Part shown: piece after piece, positions 1 to 12,600 of the stretch
How positions within the stretch are numbered: the stretch's first letter is position 1
Layout of the letters: the number at the start of each line of letters is the position of its first letter
Source: Hormiphora californensis
Taxonomy: Eukaryota > Ctenophora > Tentaculata > Cydippida > Pleurobrachiidae
Direction of reading: 5' to 3'
Assembly (NCBI GenBank): GCA_020137815.1
Contig: CM035354.1
Coordinates: forward strand, 4,854,796 to 4,918,795
DNA: 64,000 nt
Program-made: the position numbers and the translations under genes
The notes under the pieces: generated by a model
Told to the model about the DNA's origin: nothing
The model's input: the letters and a program-made list of their open reading frames with translations, nothing else
Databases searched by the model: none

Positions 1-840
1 CCCTCTCTCTATCTATCTCCCCCACTCTCTCTCTATCTCTCTATCACTCCCCTTCTCTCTCCCCCTGGATCAATACACACGCATGAGGGAGAAGTTGTGA
101 AAGAGACAGGGGTAGAACAATGGAAGAGTCAATACAGGGTATAGCAGCAGTAGTAGTCTACAAGCAAAGGCCACCACGCCTCTTTGTGTGCGCTTTACAC
201 ACGTACGTACCACACATAGGGGGGACCACACGGCAAGTGGCTGGTATTATACAGGGACTGGGAGAGGTGCCAGGGAGAGTGAGAGGAGGGGGAACTGGGG
301 AGAGTGAGAGTATGGGGAACTGCGGAGAGAGAAAGGGAAGCAAAGTGAGACGATATATGGCCAGCAGGTGTCTTCTATCGGCCGTGTTTGGCAAACTAAC
401 TCTCTCACATACACACGCGTATACAAATTAACGGAAAATGGGTAGCTGCTGAGGGCACGGAACCCGATGATTTCACATACAAACCAAATTAGCCACAAAT
501 AAAGTTTCCCAAGTTAGGGAAATGTCGTATGAAATATCAGCAGCAACATGGCAATGATCAATGTAACAATTTGCACCGGGACATCACTCACACAACATCT
601 TCTTCTTCTACGAGTGTCGGGTGTGAGACCCTAAAGAACTATCGCGACTAGGTAGACACTGGTGTGGTAACTCACACAAAATGTTGCTTCATAATATACA
701 CTGTACCAGTACACAACCGATACACACACAGACAAAGGTGGAAGCCCAGCAATTACTAAGTGAGCAAGACGCTACAGAGTGAGAGTGTTAGATGTGTAGA
801 ACAAAAGCTAGACAACAGAGACTATTATGATTATAGATAG

Positions 841-853
841 GGAGAGAGAGAGA

Positions 854-944
<91 letters not shown>

Positions 945-956
945 AAGAGAGAGAGG

Positions 957-1001
<45 letters not shown>

Positions 1002-1032
1002 AGAGAGAGAGAGAGAGAGGGGAGGGAGAGAG

Positions 1033-1079
<47 letters not shown>
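841..1079. repeat. (GA)n microsatellite, about 240 bp
   Basis: Nearly pure GA dinucleotide repeat with scattered AA, GGG and CA interruptions, especially in the second half. Long frames in this interval (Arg-Glu on +, Leu-Ser on -) come from repeat composition and are not genes. Confidence 0.97.
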
Positions 1080-1082
<3 letters not shown>

Positions 1083-2251
1083 GAGGTAGTGAGAGAGAAT
1101 AGGAGAGGGAAGGACAGAGACAGAGGTAGGTATCAGGGAGTGAAAGATAGCATACAAAGAGAGGAATATAGAGAAAGAAAGATAGAGAAAGAAAGATAGC
1201 TTGTGTGAGAGGGAGGTGGGTATGTGAGAATATTGAGATACAAAAGCATAAGCTAATATTCCGACAGTGTAAACACGAGACGTAGAATGACTTTCATCTC
1301 TGTGAGAGTGACGGAGAGATAGAAGAGACAGATATATATAACAGGAAGAGAGGGCCAGAGTAATGTATTACAATAGAAAGAAATTATCACAGTGAAGTAG
1401 AAGAATACAATAGAAATAAGTCATGTGGTTGTAGTATGAAGCGACACAAAATATAGCAATAAGTTTAACACCAATACAATGTCTGGAGTAATGGGAGCCC
1501 GAGAGAGTTATTGTCAGAGGTCTATAATATGCCATGTATAAAACAGTGTGGTACAGGAAACCACACGAGCTAAGCACCCCATATGCAAGACCATATTTCG
1601 GTGGAGGCGAGAAAATAAGAGTCCGTGCGCGCGCAACAATCTGAAAATTGTACCCTCGCGCGTTACATCAAGTCATCCGTCACATGAAACTTTTTACATC
1701 CCTCCTCTCTCGTCCTCTCTCGCCTCCCCTCTCTCCTTCATCTTTACCTCCGTCAGTCTCCCGCTGCTCTTGTCCAGTTTATATTATCTCTGTTGTCCTC
1801 TTTCTATCTCTCTATCTCTCTCTGATCCAACACGCTAACTTCAGCCGATGACACGACTGTCCCTATCCTCTCTCTCTCCAACTCTCTATATGTGTGCTAT
1901 CTATCATCATGTCCTATGTGTATACCACATGTATAATACATCCATATTAAATTCAAAATGTGTCACATATAATACACCACCGTGTCTCCTCCGTTTGTGA
2001 GAGATAGGAAAATGTGGGACTAGAGAGAGAGATGTGACAGGCGGTTTGAGTACTTTGAGAGTGAGTGAATACAGATTATCGAAAGGGAATTATGGAATAG
2101 AAAGGGAGTTGTTAAAAAGTATGATATCAGCGCATGATATGATGAAAAATCTCAAATTTAGAAATATTACACTCTTCAGATTTATCATACTGCTCACATA
2201 GAGAAATTACAACCCCAATTTCATATTTTGTTCACTGGTCAATTAAACACA

Positions 2252-2255
<4 letters not shown>

Positions 2256-2338
<83 letters not shown>
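2256..2338. repeat. (GA)n microsatellite
   Basis: Uninterrupted GA dinucleotide repeat of about 80 bp, read in the same orientation as the arrays near 841 and 4939. Confidence 0.97.
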
Positions 2339-2341
<3 letters not shown>

Positions 2342-4937
2342 TGTGGTACAGAAAATTAAAGTTGTCGCTATCTGCTGCAGAGAATAGAACAGTGCTGCTG
2401 CTACTGGAGAAACGCAGCATGCGTAAGCTGCATTCAGTATAGTAAGCGATATGTCATAGAATCGAGTAAAGCAAAATATTGCCCTAAAAAGGATGAAAAA
2501 TTAGTAAGAGTCGATGCAAACAAGTCGTGACGCAAGTTTGACGTCAAAGAATTCATGATCGATGATCTTCCCTAATACCCGAAATTTTTCAATACCTTAC
2601 CCTCTCAATATATCATTTCGTTAGGTACCACCTGTATTGAAATCTACTGACCTAGTGACATGTGTGTGACAGGCGATACGGTGAAATTGCTACAGCAGGG
2701 AGATATTGGTTCGGTGATTGGTAGATATATATTGGGTGTAAAAAGTTGCCGAGCAGAGAGACCAATGAAAAAGGGAAAATGATCTGTGAGAAACAGGCAG
2801 CAAGGAGACAAACCGAAAAGAGCAGACAGAGAAATTTCAATTCATTTTTAGTACACAAATTTGTGCGTACATATAAGTGTAGCACAATCTATAGGCGGGT
2901 AGGAAGAGAGGGTAATAGGGACAGAGCAAGGCGTTATTTGATGAAATGAGGTACCTTTATTACTCAAAATTACACTACTACCCTCCAGTATGTTGTCAGT
3001 TCATCAATTTGTCAGTATGTCTGTCTGTCTGTCTTTGTACTGTCTTTGTGCTGCATTCAGGAGGGATGATTCTCATGATGACAAGTCATGGACCAACATG
3101 TCCATTATCACCGCACAGAATAGTGTGGAGATGTTTGTCAATTGGCAGACTTATATATTGTTGGACTCTAATTAGAATATATAGTGTGAGAGAGAGAGCC
3201 GGTGTGTGGAAATGGGTGTGTCTGTAGCAGCTCAATACTCACGAAAATACTGTGAGTATCCGCCTCCCCGCGGTAAGGCCACGTCTCTGTCGACTGCAGG
3301 AAGTTCTGATTAGTTAAAAAGAACGGATAGAGAAACGAGGTGCAAGAAAAAAAAGAGTGAGAAAGAGAGAAAATGTGCGAGAACAACAATAGGTGAACCG
3401 GGGAAGAAAGTCGGAAGGATGATAAAGAATTGGCATGAATGTGTTTTCTCTACATTATACACACGTTAGGTGAATGAATAACAATTCTACATGCACAGCT
3501 GTGTGTATTCTTCTTCTAGTCAGTGAGAATGTGTGTGTGACAGATCCACACTTCTCTTTTTCTGATATGGTATCTCTCTTTCTTTCTCTCACTATATTTC
3601 TAATATCCCTCTTTCTCTCACAATATTTCTGATATATCCCTCTTTCTCTGATACCTCTCTTTCCTTCCTCATGCGTGTGTTTGCTATCCGAATTTCTCAA
3701 ACAAAGAAAAGGGAATGAATCTCCCAGTACGTCACATTATAAACCCACAAGTGTTATATTACTCAACAGCATATTTTTCAACACGTCTGTTATTTATACT
3801 TGTAATATCGTTTCTAATCCATCTCTCTCTCTATCTCCACCCAATTCTATCTCTCTATCTCCACCCCTTTCTATCTCTCCGTTCCCTCACGTGCCCAGGT
3901 GTTAGTGACGTAGCTAAAAAGAGGACACACACAGACACCCTAAAGAACCGGAAACTAGGGGCACATATATTTACAACAGCCATGTACCTCAATTGATACA
4001 CTACTACATAAACCAGCCAACTATATTACTGTACTAAGAAATGTATCATGATCCATCGAGTTGAATCAACTAAACAAACCAAACAACTAAACATAATCAT
4101 TCTTAACCAATTGCAAACTATAAAATGCCCTAGAAAGATGAAGTAACATCTCCACACGTAACAACAAGATATTGCCGGTTGAAGATCTATTGGTACCACC
4201 CTCTACATGGATCAATGCCTCATCTAATTACGTATTGTTGAAGATCACGTGTTGCCAATGATGATCTCATGTGACGTTAAGACTGCCCTGTAGCTGGTTT
4301 TAAAAACCTTACGGTGAGACGGAGAAATCTATCAGCTTCCACTTTCGACTTCTTTTTAAACTTCCTCCCCGTTACCTTAACTTTCTCATGCACACTTGCA
4401 GTCAACACTTGTCAAACAGACTCAGTTTTATAAATACTTCTTTTATAAATACTTCTTTGAAAACCTGGTATGTACCGTTACAATTTTACAGTTGAGGAGA
4501 CTGGGGAAGTCTTATCTCTATGGAGACAGAAGGTTCTCGAACGAACACGAAAAATGAGGTGGGAGTGGCTCAGAGAATAACCTCTCTATCTCTCCATCTG
4601 TCTCTCTATCTCTTTCTATCCTTCTCTCTCTATCTCTTTCTATCCTTCTCTCTGTCTTTCTCTCCCTTCTTCTCTCAGACAATTGATTAAAAACTCCATT
4701 CGATGGAATCTATCAAGGATAAGATGGAAAATAGGATACTTCGCTGCAATGTTTTAGGCTACAAAGATATCTGCATAGTATTAGCTCAGACCCGGGGTAC
4801 GAGCAGTACAACTACACGATACTGTACTCGGTGAACAAGTGTGCATTACACATGCATATATTAGGGACATAACCCCGCCTTACTCATGCCGGATATGTAT
4901 GGATATTGCACACCCATGTTTATGTAATAGAATAGAA

Positions 4938-5105
<168 letters not shown>

Positions 5106-7608
5106 TAACTGCCTAGTTATCATCACCTCTCTCCTCGTGTTCGTCTGTGTGTACATTATCCTATCAGCCATATGTTACAGTATCCAGGTACAACACGAAG
5201 TTACGATATTTTTTACTTTTTTTTAGTTTTTAGTGTTCAGATAATATTGATTGATAAGATATTTATAACATTTTGGTCTCATGCGACATGCGTCACAAAG
5301 CAGGTTGACTCCACCAGGTGGGCCCTCAATCCCTTTGTTTTCTATCATCAACTCTCAAAATAATAACAGTATCTCAATTAGATGCTACAGCTGGTGTTCT
5401 CTATTATCTTCAAATTCATTAATCTTTTATCCAGTCCTTTATTTAGTCTTTTACTCCTTTATTTATTCCTTTATCTAGCTTGGCCACATGAAAGTGATGA
5501 CGCTTTAAAATGTGTGTATACATTGAATACTCTGTGGGGGGGGGGGTGTCCCCAAAGTACAAACTAAGTAAGGGGACCATGAGAGGGGGGGGGGGACACA
5601 TTGTATGTAGCAGGTGCTTTGTTTGTCTTCGCATAGGAAGAGAATGGGTCCCATGCAACTAAGGACACCCGAAACATCCGATATTCGGACACGTGGATAA
5701 AACAGGCTTGTGGAACGAACATGAAAAAGAGGAGTAAGTAAGATATATAAGAAGACACGGAAAAAAGAAAAGAAGGGGGTATTGGAAAAAGTAGGCTCAC
5801 TGCCAATAATAATAATTTAGAGAACTTTACCTTTTGTTTGTAGTTCCGGAATGAGCTGTTAATGGACCGTTTCAGATGTTTCTAACGTGCTGGGCTTCAC
5901 CTGAGGGCTGGTCATGGGCGGCCTACATTATAGGGAAATAAAGTTTTAAAAACAGCAACGGATTTCTTACCAAAAAGCTTCAAGTTTTGCTAAAATTTCA
6001 AGTTTTAAAAAGTATATTTTGTTAAAGTTTTAATTAGTAGGTTTTAGTGTTTAGGGAAAAGGTGGGGGCATTGCAAATATTAGCAGCTCTCTCACTAAGC
6101 AGATGATGATGAAGGATAGACAATAGGTCATCATCAAGAGAAAAAGAGGAGGGAAAAAAGGAGAGGACAGAGAATGAGAGTGAGAGTGAGAGAGACAGAG
6201 ATAGAGAGAGAGTAGTAAAGATGAGAGTGAAAGAGAGAGGATGTTTGGGCCGAAATGAGCAATTGTAATTCTTCCTAACACACACACAAACACCAACTCA
6301 CTATTTCCAGTTTTCACTTGTTGTTTAGCATCACACAAAAAGTGTAACCACGCCAGTGTGTCTGTGTGTGAGAAACAAAGGTAGTAGCAGACAGAGGTTT
6401 ATATGTGAGCGTCAAGGGAGAAGTGATAAAAGTGTAGTTGGAGAATTATAATAACTGCTCTGCACACTCAAAATGTGCACAGTTATTACACCTTCCAACA
6501 ACTCATCGACATGGACAGATTTTAAATTTTTAAAGAAACGCAAGGGATATATCATAATTTCGTTAGCATTTTCGTCCTCTGGCGATGTAGAATGCCAGAA
6601 GTGTAAACAAGCAGAATTCGGTGTACTGAGTGAGCGTGAAATCACGCTGATTCAGAAAATGAATTACTTGGTCCAGCGTCCTGGTGGCTGATTAAAAATT
6701 GAATCACAGTCGATGGATAGGAATTTATCGAACACCTCTCTTATCTAAACTATTAAAACTGTGGAAACCATTACAAGGTAACGGGAACATTTCTGGATAG
6801 AAATGAACATAGGGGCAGCGCAAAAGGGGGATCATCAAATATTAATCAACTATTAATCCCGTACAATTTGGATAACTCAGATAATTGATACATTCTAGCA
6901 TGATGTTATAACTTAATTCATTAATAAAGCGTGGATTTCTACACGTTATCGATGAACTTGTAGACCCCTTAGTTTTCTGTTTGAACTTCAACATTTATAT
7001 TAAAGTCATATAAGTGACTCTTCCCGCTCTCACACTATAGACATATACAAATAAGTCATATATATATCCTACAAGGCTGAGAGGCTTAGAGCTTCAGCAG
7101 TTACCTAAAGACATACATAAAACCCATTGCAAGAGATGCTTTATTTTGCGATGGAATACGGGTCCCAACATTAAATCTACAAAGTCTCAATTTAGTTTGA
7201 TATCGCCGTGACTTTAGGAGAAGCGTGAGTGAGAAGCAGTGCAGACTGAGCGCTGAGCGCTAAGACCGGCCGGACACGGGTAACGAGCTGTAACCCAGCA
7301 GAGCTGTGGCCCAAAGCGGTGAGTACTGAGTAGCAACAATTTTTCTAAATAGTTACCGCCCACCGAAAGATAGGACTAGAGGACTCTACTGTCTACAGAA
7401 AACAAGTATGTGCCTTAAAAGTTTAGAAGCACGTGTGGACTTTTTGGGGCGCCGTTACGATCTGGGTGTTTGGAGGCCTGTTTACAGGTGTGCGCTGCCA
7501 AAAAAGTTGATTCACTAAAATGGCTCTAACAAATACAAATACAAATACCGCCAAACCACTCAACCGTTTTGACTGATTCAAAGTTTATCTGGTAGGGAAT
7601 GTCAAGGC

Positions 7609-7667
7609 CTAACCCCAACCCAAACCCCAACCCTAACCCTAACCCTACTTTAGCCCTAACCCTAAAA
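7609..7667. repeat. Interstitial telomere-like repeat (CCCTAA-type)
   Basis: Several CCCTAA and degenerate CCCCAA/CCCAAA units lie in tandem on the + strand, i.e. TTAGGG on the complement, the common metazoan telomere repeat. The tract is short and imperfect, so it is an interstitial remnant and not a chromosome end. It lies about 500 bp upstream of a LINE ORF1. Confidence 0.8.
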
Positions 7668-8183
7668 AATCGTTTGTCAGCACTCCCAAAACACCCAGAT
7701 TTTAACGCTGGCCGACTTTTTGGAAAGCTTCCGAATTTTTTTGAAAATTTTAACTTTTTGGCTTTTCATGACGTGCCGCGCAGCAGCGTAAAAACCCAAA
7801 ATGCGCCGTCATTCTAAAAATTAATTGAAAAGCGCTGCCTTATCCCGCGCTGCCAGGGGCCAGCAACGTTTGCCAAGGAATGTACGCGTACCCGCCAGTC
7901 GCCACCCACCTGGTACGCCCCTCGGGCAGCAGCTCCAGGCATGGGGTGAAACCACCCACAAGCGGGGCCAGGGGCTGTACATACTACAAAATTCTTAAAT
8001 TTTACTGCCCCCGCAACGAGACGTGTTTTTCTTCTTAATATGCCAAGATGAAAATTATGCAATTTAAATTCTCAGAGAAGACGTGTTTTCAAACTTTTCA
8101 ACACTACTTTAAACAAATTAATTTGAGCAGGAAGATGAATCCGATGTAACAGCCCCGAAGGGCAGAAAAACGAAACGTTGATA

Positions 8184-9134
8184 ATGTCGGAAGCGAAGTA
8201 CGAGGGCGATAACCCTATGATAAAACGATTAGAAGAGACGGTGGATGACTTTGTTTCTGAAGTTTACCTGTTGAATTCGGACAACACGACGAGCATCACA
8301 CCAGATGAGTTTACTCAATGTTATAGATCGATTCAAGCTGCACCCGATTCAATGTTAACCAACGACAGCTTAGCTTCGCCTAGCAAGCACTGGGGTTCGT
8401 ACTTTAGACATTGTCTCAAGGACCGATCAACTACGAGTGAAATAATCGAGGCTACTTCGCGTATTTTTCTCTCCAGTATGAAACTTGCCCGAGCAACAAT
8501 GAACAATTTTGAAACGGTTATCAGTGTGGAAAACCTCGAGAAACAGCTGCGTGAATGTAAAGAAGAACTTGACCGCCATCGGGTTAACGTAATCGAGCTC
8601 CAGCAAACGGTTATCAACCACCAGAAGCAACAACTCAGTACAGTGACAGCATCGGTGCAGAAGGTGAAAGCCTACTCTACTGTGCTAGCACAGAATTGTG
8701 CTGCAACCTCCCCCAAAGTGGGAAAACCACTACCAGTGAATCATCCTACTCCCGTCCAACAGCCCGGAAGAGAGAAGAACATGGTTGTGTTTGGTCTCCC
8801 AGAAACAACCGATAGAGTAGCTAAAACTACTTTAGACGAACTTTTTGAGGAATTAAATGAGAAACCGAAAGTGACTACGATGAAACGCATCGGCGAAAGA
8901 AATGAGAAGCGCCCTAGACCGCTCTTAGTATCCCTGGAGAAGAGAGCGACTCTCCTCAGAAAGGCACGAAACCTCAAAGACTCCAAACAGTTTTCGGCTG
9001 TTTATCTCTCTCCGGATCTTACGCCCTCTGAACTGAAAGAGCAAAAAGCTCTAAGGTCCACTTTGAAGCGGATACGATCAGAAGATCCTGACGGCTGCTA
9101 CTTCATCCGTAATAATCTTATCCAAGTGGGATAG
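8184..9134 (+). mobile_element. LINE (non-LTR retrotransposon) ORF1 protein
   Basis: An intact single-exon frame of about 316 residues. The N-terminal half is acidic to mixed; residues about 110-165 are heptad-like and probably coiled coil. The C-terminal third (after about residue 205) resembles the RNA-binding RRM/CTD segment of invertebrate LINE ORF1 proteins, starting with a hydrophobic strand (MVVFGLPE) and containing RPRPLLVSL and a basic helix. ORF1p binds the element's RNA. I chose ATG 8184 because the preceding codons have no in-frame ATG. No reverse transcriptase follows: a TTA-rich tail-like tract begins about 125 bp downstream. This is therefore a truncated or ORF1-only copy. The element's exact ends are not determined. 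Confidence 0.7.
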
Positions 9135-9257
9135 TTCCCCACTAACTCACCGTTATCAGAGAACCGTGCTAGGAGCAGGCAGTCTACTGCAGTCCCTTTC
9201 AAATTAAGGAAAACGAGTTGTCTGTATACAAACTGTGTCAGTGCGGGATATAAACTG

Positions 9258-9290
9258 TCATTTTTATTATTATTATTATTTATTTAAAAA
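9258..9290. repeat. (TTA)n tract
   Basis: Short TTA repeat followed by ATTTA-rich sequence just downstream of the LINE ORF1. LINEs of this kind often end in such a short tandem tail, so it may mark the 3' end of the copy. Confidence 0.6.
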
Positions 9291-9651
9291 TACTGAGCCT
9301 CAGCAGCTGAGAGTTCAGATAATACTGATCTATGATTGCTTACAGTCAGCAAGACCTAGTTATCCGTCCAGGGTCCAGGGGTGACTTTGGTACCCGTCTA
9401 TGGACGGTTAGAAAATCTAGCACGCACCGAGGGGGCTGTATTTAGCTGTATCTGGGGGCTCGGAAGGACGTTCCTGATGAGTGATGCCAAGGTTCATCAA
9501 GTAAACTTGAATCAAGTTTCATCAATTCTAGCTGCTCCGAATGCAAATAGTCTTTTCTTGACAACTTAAATTCTTAAATCTTATACAAAAGAACAATTAA
9601 TGTGAAACGTCCTGCATTCCGGCCAAAATGCCCCACAATTCAAAACCCGTT

Positions 9652-12600
9652 TCACGTCGGAACGCTAGCTCTTGTTTTGGTCATTTTTACACATGTCGTT
9701 GGGACCAGGAAGATCTTGTCTTCGAATTTTATCAGAAGATTACCACTCCTACTCTTGCTAGTTCGCACTCTGTTCCTTGGGATTTCCACCTGCAGTAAAG
9801 ACTCGTCAAAAATCATTTCTTTCCTAGTAGTCATGGTATTTGAATACAAAACTAATAGTGCCCATGTCATGTGCACCTATTTATACCTGGAATCCTTGGA
9901 TAACTGCTACAGCATGGTATCCTCGAGGAATTCCCTCCGATGGAATGCTAAATAAATCCTCTCCAGTTGGCACGGGCAGATTGGCTCCCTTCATATCTGT
10001 CTCATCGATATGTACCTCTGTAGGGGCTGACTTTCTTGGTACCTGTTGGAAGTTCCGATTTCAAAAAAGCGAATGAACCTTGTTGAGTAACAAAATGAAT
10101 CGGTAATGGTGTCTCCATGGAGGGGAAGGGGGGGGGGCAGGGTACGCCATGGCCCCAGTACTTTTCAGGAAATGGACCCAGGACTTTTCATGATTAGACA
10201 AAAACTATGACTTTTTGGCCTAAAAACCGAAAAATTTTCTCGGGCTCCGCTATCGCTTCGCCCGATCTACTAGAATTTTCAATAGAAAAGTGAGTGTATG
10301 TCATATCACGTGACCAAAAAAATTGGCCCCACCACTTTCAAAACTTCCCCTACATGCCTGGCCGGTTATTTAGGCTAGTTTCATAGCATTAAACTATTTT
10401 CTTATTGGGTTTACCTTTATTCTTTTGCCATTAACTCTGACTGAGAACTCCTGAGCGTGAGTGTTACTGGCCCTGAAATGCCTACCAGGAGCCACGACAC
10501 TCCTTTCCTTCAGCTTGATCTGTGGAAAGGAAGTACATATTGACACCTGTCAAGTTAAAACGCAGACCCCCTCATGATCCTACCAACACAAATGGGACCC
10601 AAATTTATTATTTCAATCTTCTTACCTGGTAGTATTTGCCACTAAAGATGGGTGTATTCCCGATTATTACACGAGGAGTTTCAGAAGTAACAGATATTTC
10701 CTTGGCCTTGGGTACAATGACAATGCTCCTATCAGAGCGGCCCCTCCTGACCGATTTATCTGTTTCAATCATGCTGAAATAAGGAAACTCTTCCTCCCCT
10801 CGTGTCTCCAGTGTTGGCACTGCGTTGTCCCATTGTGACCCACCATTGGTGTAGGTGTTTGTCGACGCCGTTGTCTGAGCACTCAGCTCAGAGCTGTGTT
10901 CCCGTTCCTGCTTGGTTTTGCAGTAGCACGTTCGTTGTCCATCGTGCCAGGTCAGAAAGTGAAAGTTACTCTTCGCACAGGATTTCTCTGCATTAGGTTC
11001 TGGTGACTTCTTAGTTTCTTGTTGTTTCTGGTTGTCATTCCCAGCTGGGGATCCGTGAACAGCTCGGGGCGATCCGTGAGGACAGTAATGACCTGGAGAC
11101 CCTTGGATGTTGTTAGTAGCCCCAGGGGAGCCATGATGATGTCCAGCAGGGGAGCTATTATACTCATGTCCAGGGGAGCTATGATAATGTGTGGTGTGTT
11201 GATTGGCGGGGTCATATTTAGAGGGGTCAGGTGCTGCTGGGGATCCCCAGCCTGTATTGTAATCTCTAGTTGAACCATGATGGTAGTGGTGGTCAACTGG
11301 TGGTGCAGAATGATTTTGCTGGTGGGTTGTTTGAACCTCTGTAGCAGGGGACCCATACTGATTGTAGTAGTTATCATGGCTGTTTACAACCTCATTTGTG
11401 GTATTGTAATGCTGGTGGACCCCGGGAGATCCATGCTTCTGACAGGGTGAAGATATGACCTTCTGGTGCTCTAGCTCTGCTTGTCGTGGGTGATAGTGAG
11501 TTTCACTAGCCATAACATGCTGAACTGTAGCGGTATACGGTTGAGGTGGTTGGAAATATTGCTGGGGAACTGGAACATCTTGAATGGCAGACTCTGGGGA
11601 CAGTAGGTCTGCTATCTGGTACACTTTGATCCAGAGGTTGTTGTACAGAATAAACAGGTAATCCTCGTCCCCGTCTGCACTCTTGAAGATGCTCTCCCCG
11701 CTGAGAATCAGCTGAGTATCATCGGGCATTGCTATTCGGTAATCTTTACTCCCATACACCTCCAGACCATTGAAAACCAACTTAGGTTGCTCCTTTTGTA
11801 GACTGATCGGCACTTCTTTTGGTTCCACCTGTTTTGGGGTTTCTGCCACTGCTGTCTTTTGTGCTGCTTCCTCCTTTTCCCGCTGGGCTGCTAATCGTTT
11901 CTGGCACTTGGCACATTCTGCAGTAATGTGCCTTTTCCTCGGTTTATTGGGCTTAGTGGCAGGTGTTTTCTCTGCTTCCTCCTTATTGACAGCCCCATCA
12001 TTGTCGACCGTTGCAGGTTTAACAAGGAACACCACAAACATCTGACCATCTATATCCACCACCACACTCTTCTTGTCCTCTGTATTCTTCTTTATCTGAC
12101 GGCCCTGAACTTTCAACAGAGACCCGTCCTGGGTGACGATGTCGTAGGTTTTCGTGGCAGTTATCTCTGTTCCTTTAAAGGTGAAATCTTCGTGGCTGTC
12201 CGCTTTGAAGTTCCGGCAAGCACACTCCGTCCGCATGATCGGCTCAATTGGGTAGTTGTATTTTGGGTTCAAACTTGGGAAAATAACCAATGAGTCCTGG
12301 AAGGGAAGATTCATAACATTATCATCTGTTTTTAGGTGTTATAGCATGTCGGTTGTGAGGCCGAACATCAAGTTGACCAAGACAAGTGGAGGTGGTAACG
12401 CTAAAGGTCCTGACTACACAAAACTCCCCTCCCACCAGTACCGACACGTCAACTACAGCGATCTTAAGGAGATCAAGGTGAAGGGACCCCAACTCAGGGG
12501 ACCTAGAATCAGGGCAACACCCTCCGTAAAAGATCCAGAGTTTGATGAAATTCCGGAGACAACAGCCAACTATCAGCCCCACATCTTTACATTTAGTAGT

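Noticed and set aside
827-1157. Long Arg/Glu and Leu/Ser open frames on both strands
   Set aside because: They are translations of a GA/CT dinucleotide array; the same holds for frames at 2232-2420, 4839-5171, 13748-13991, 14734-15098, 16161-16601 and 53938-54291.
6473-6691. 72-residue frame as a possible small gene or exon
   Set aside because: Mixed composition but no known family, no clear splice partners and no conserved motif; left unannotated.
10608-10625. Stop at 10608 as the end of the His/GSP-rich protein
   Set aside because: A CAG|GTAAGA donor at 10626/10625 precedes the stop, and three further in-frame exons with consensus sites follow.
12297-12314. ATG at 12314 as the start of the His/GSP-rich protein
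   Set aside because: CTTCCCTTCCAG ending at 12297 is a strong acceptor, and two upstream exons join to 12296 in frame, so the ATG lies in the intron.
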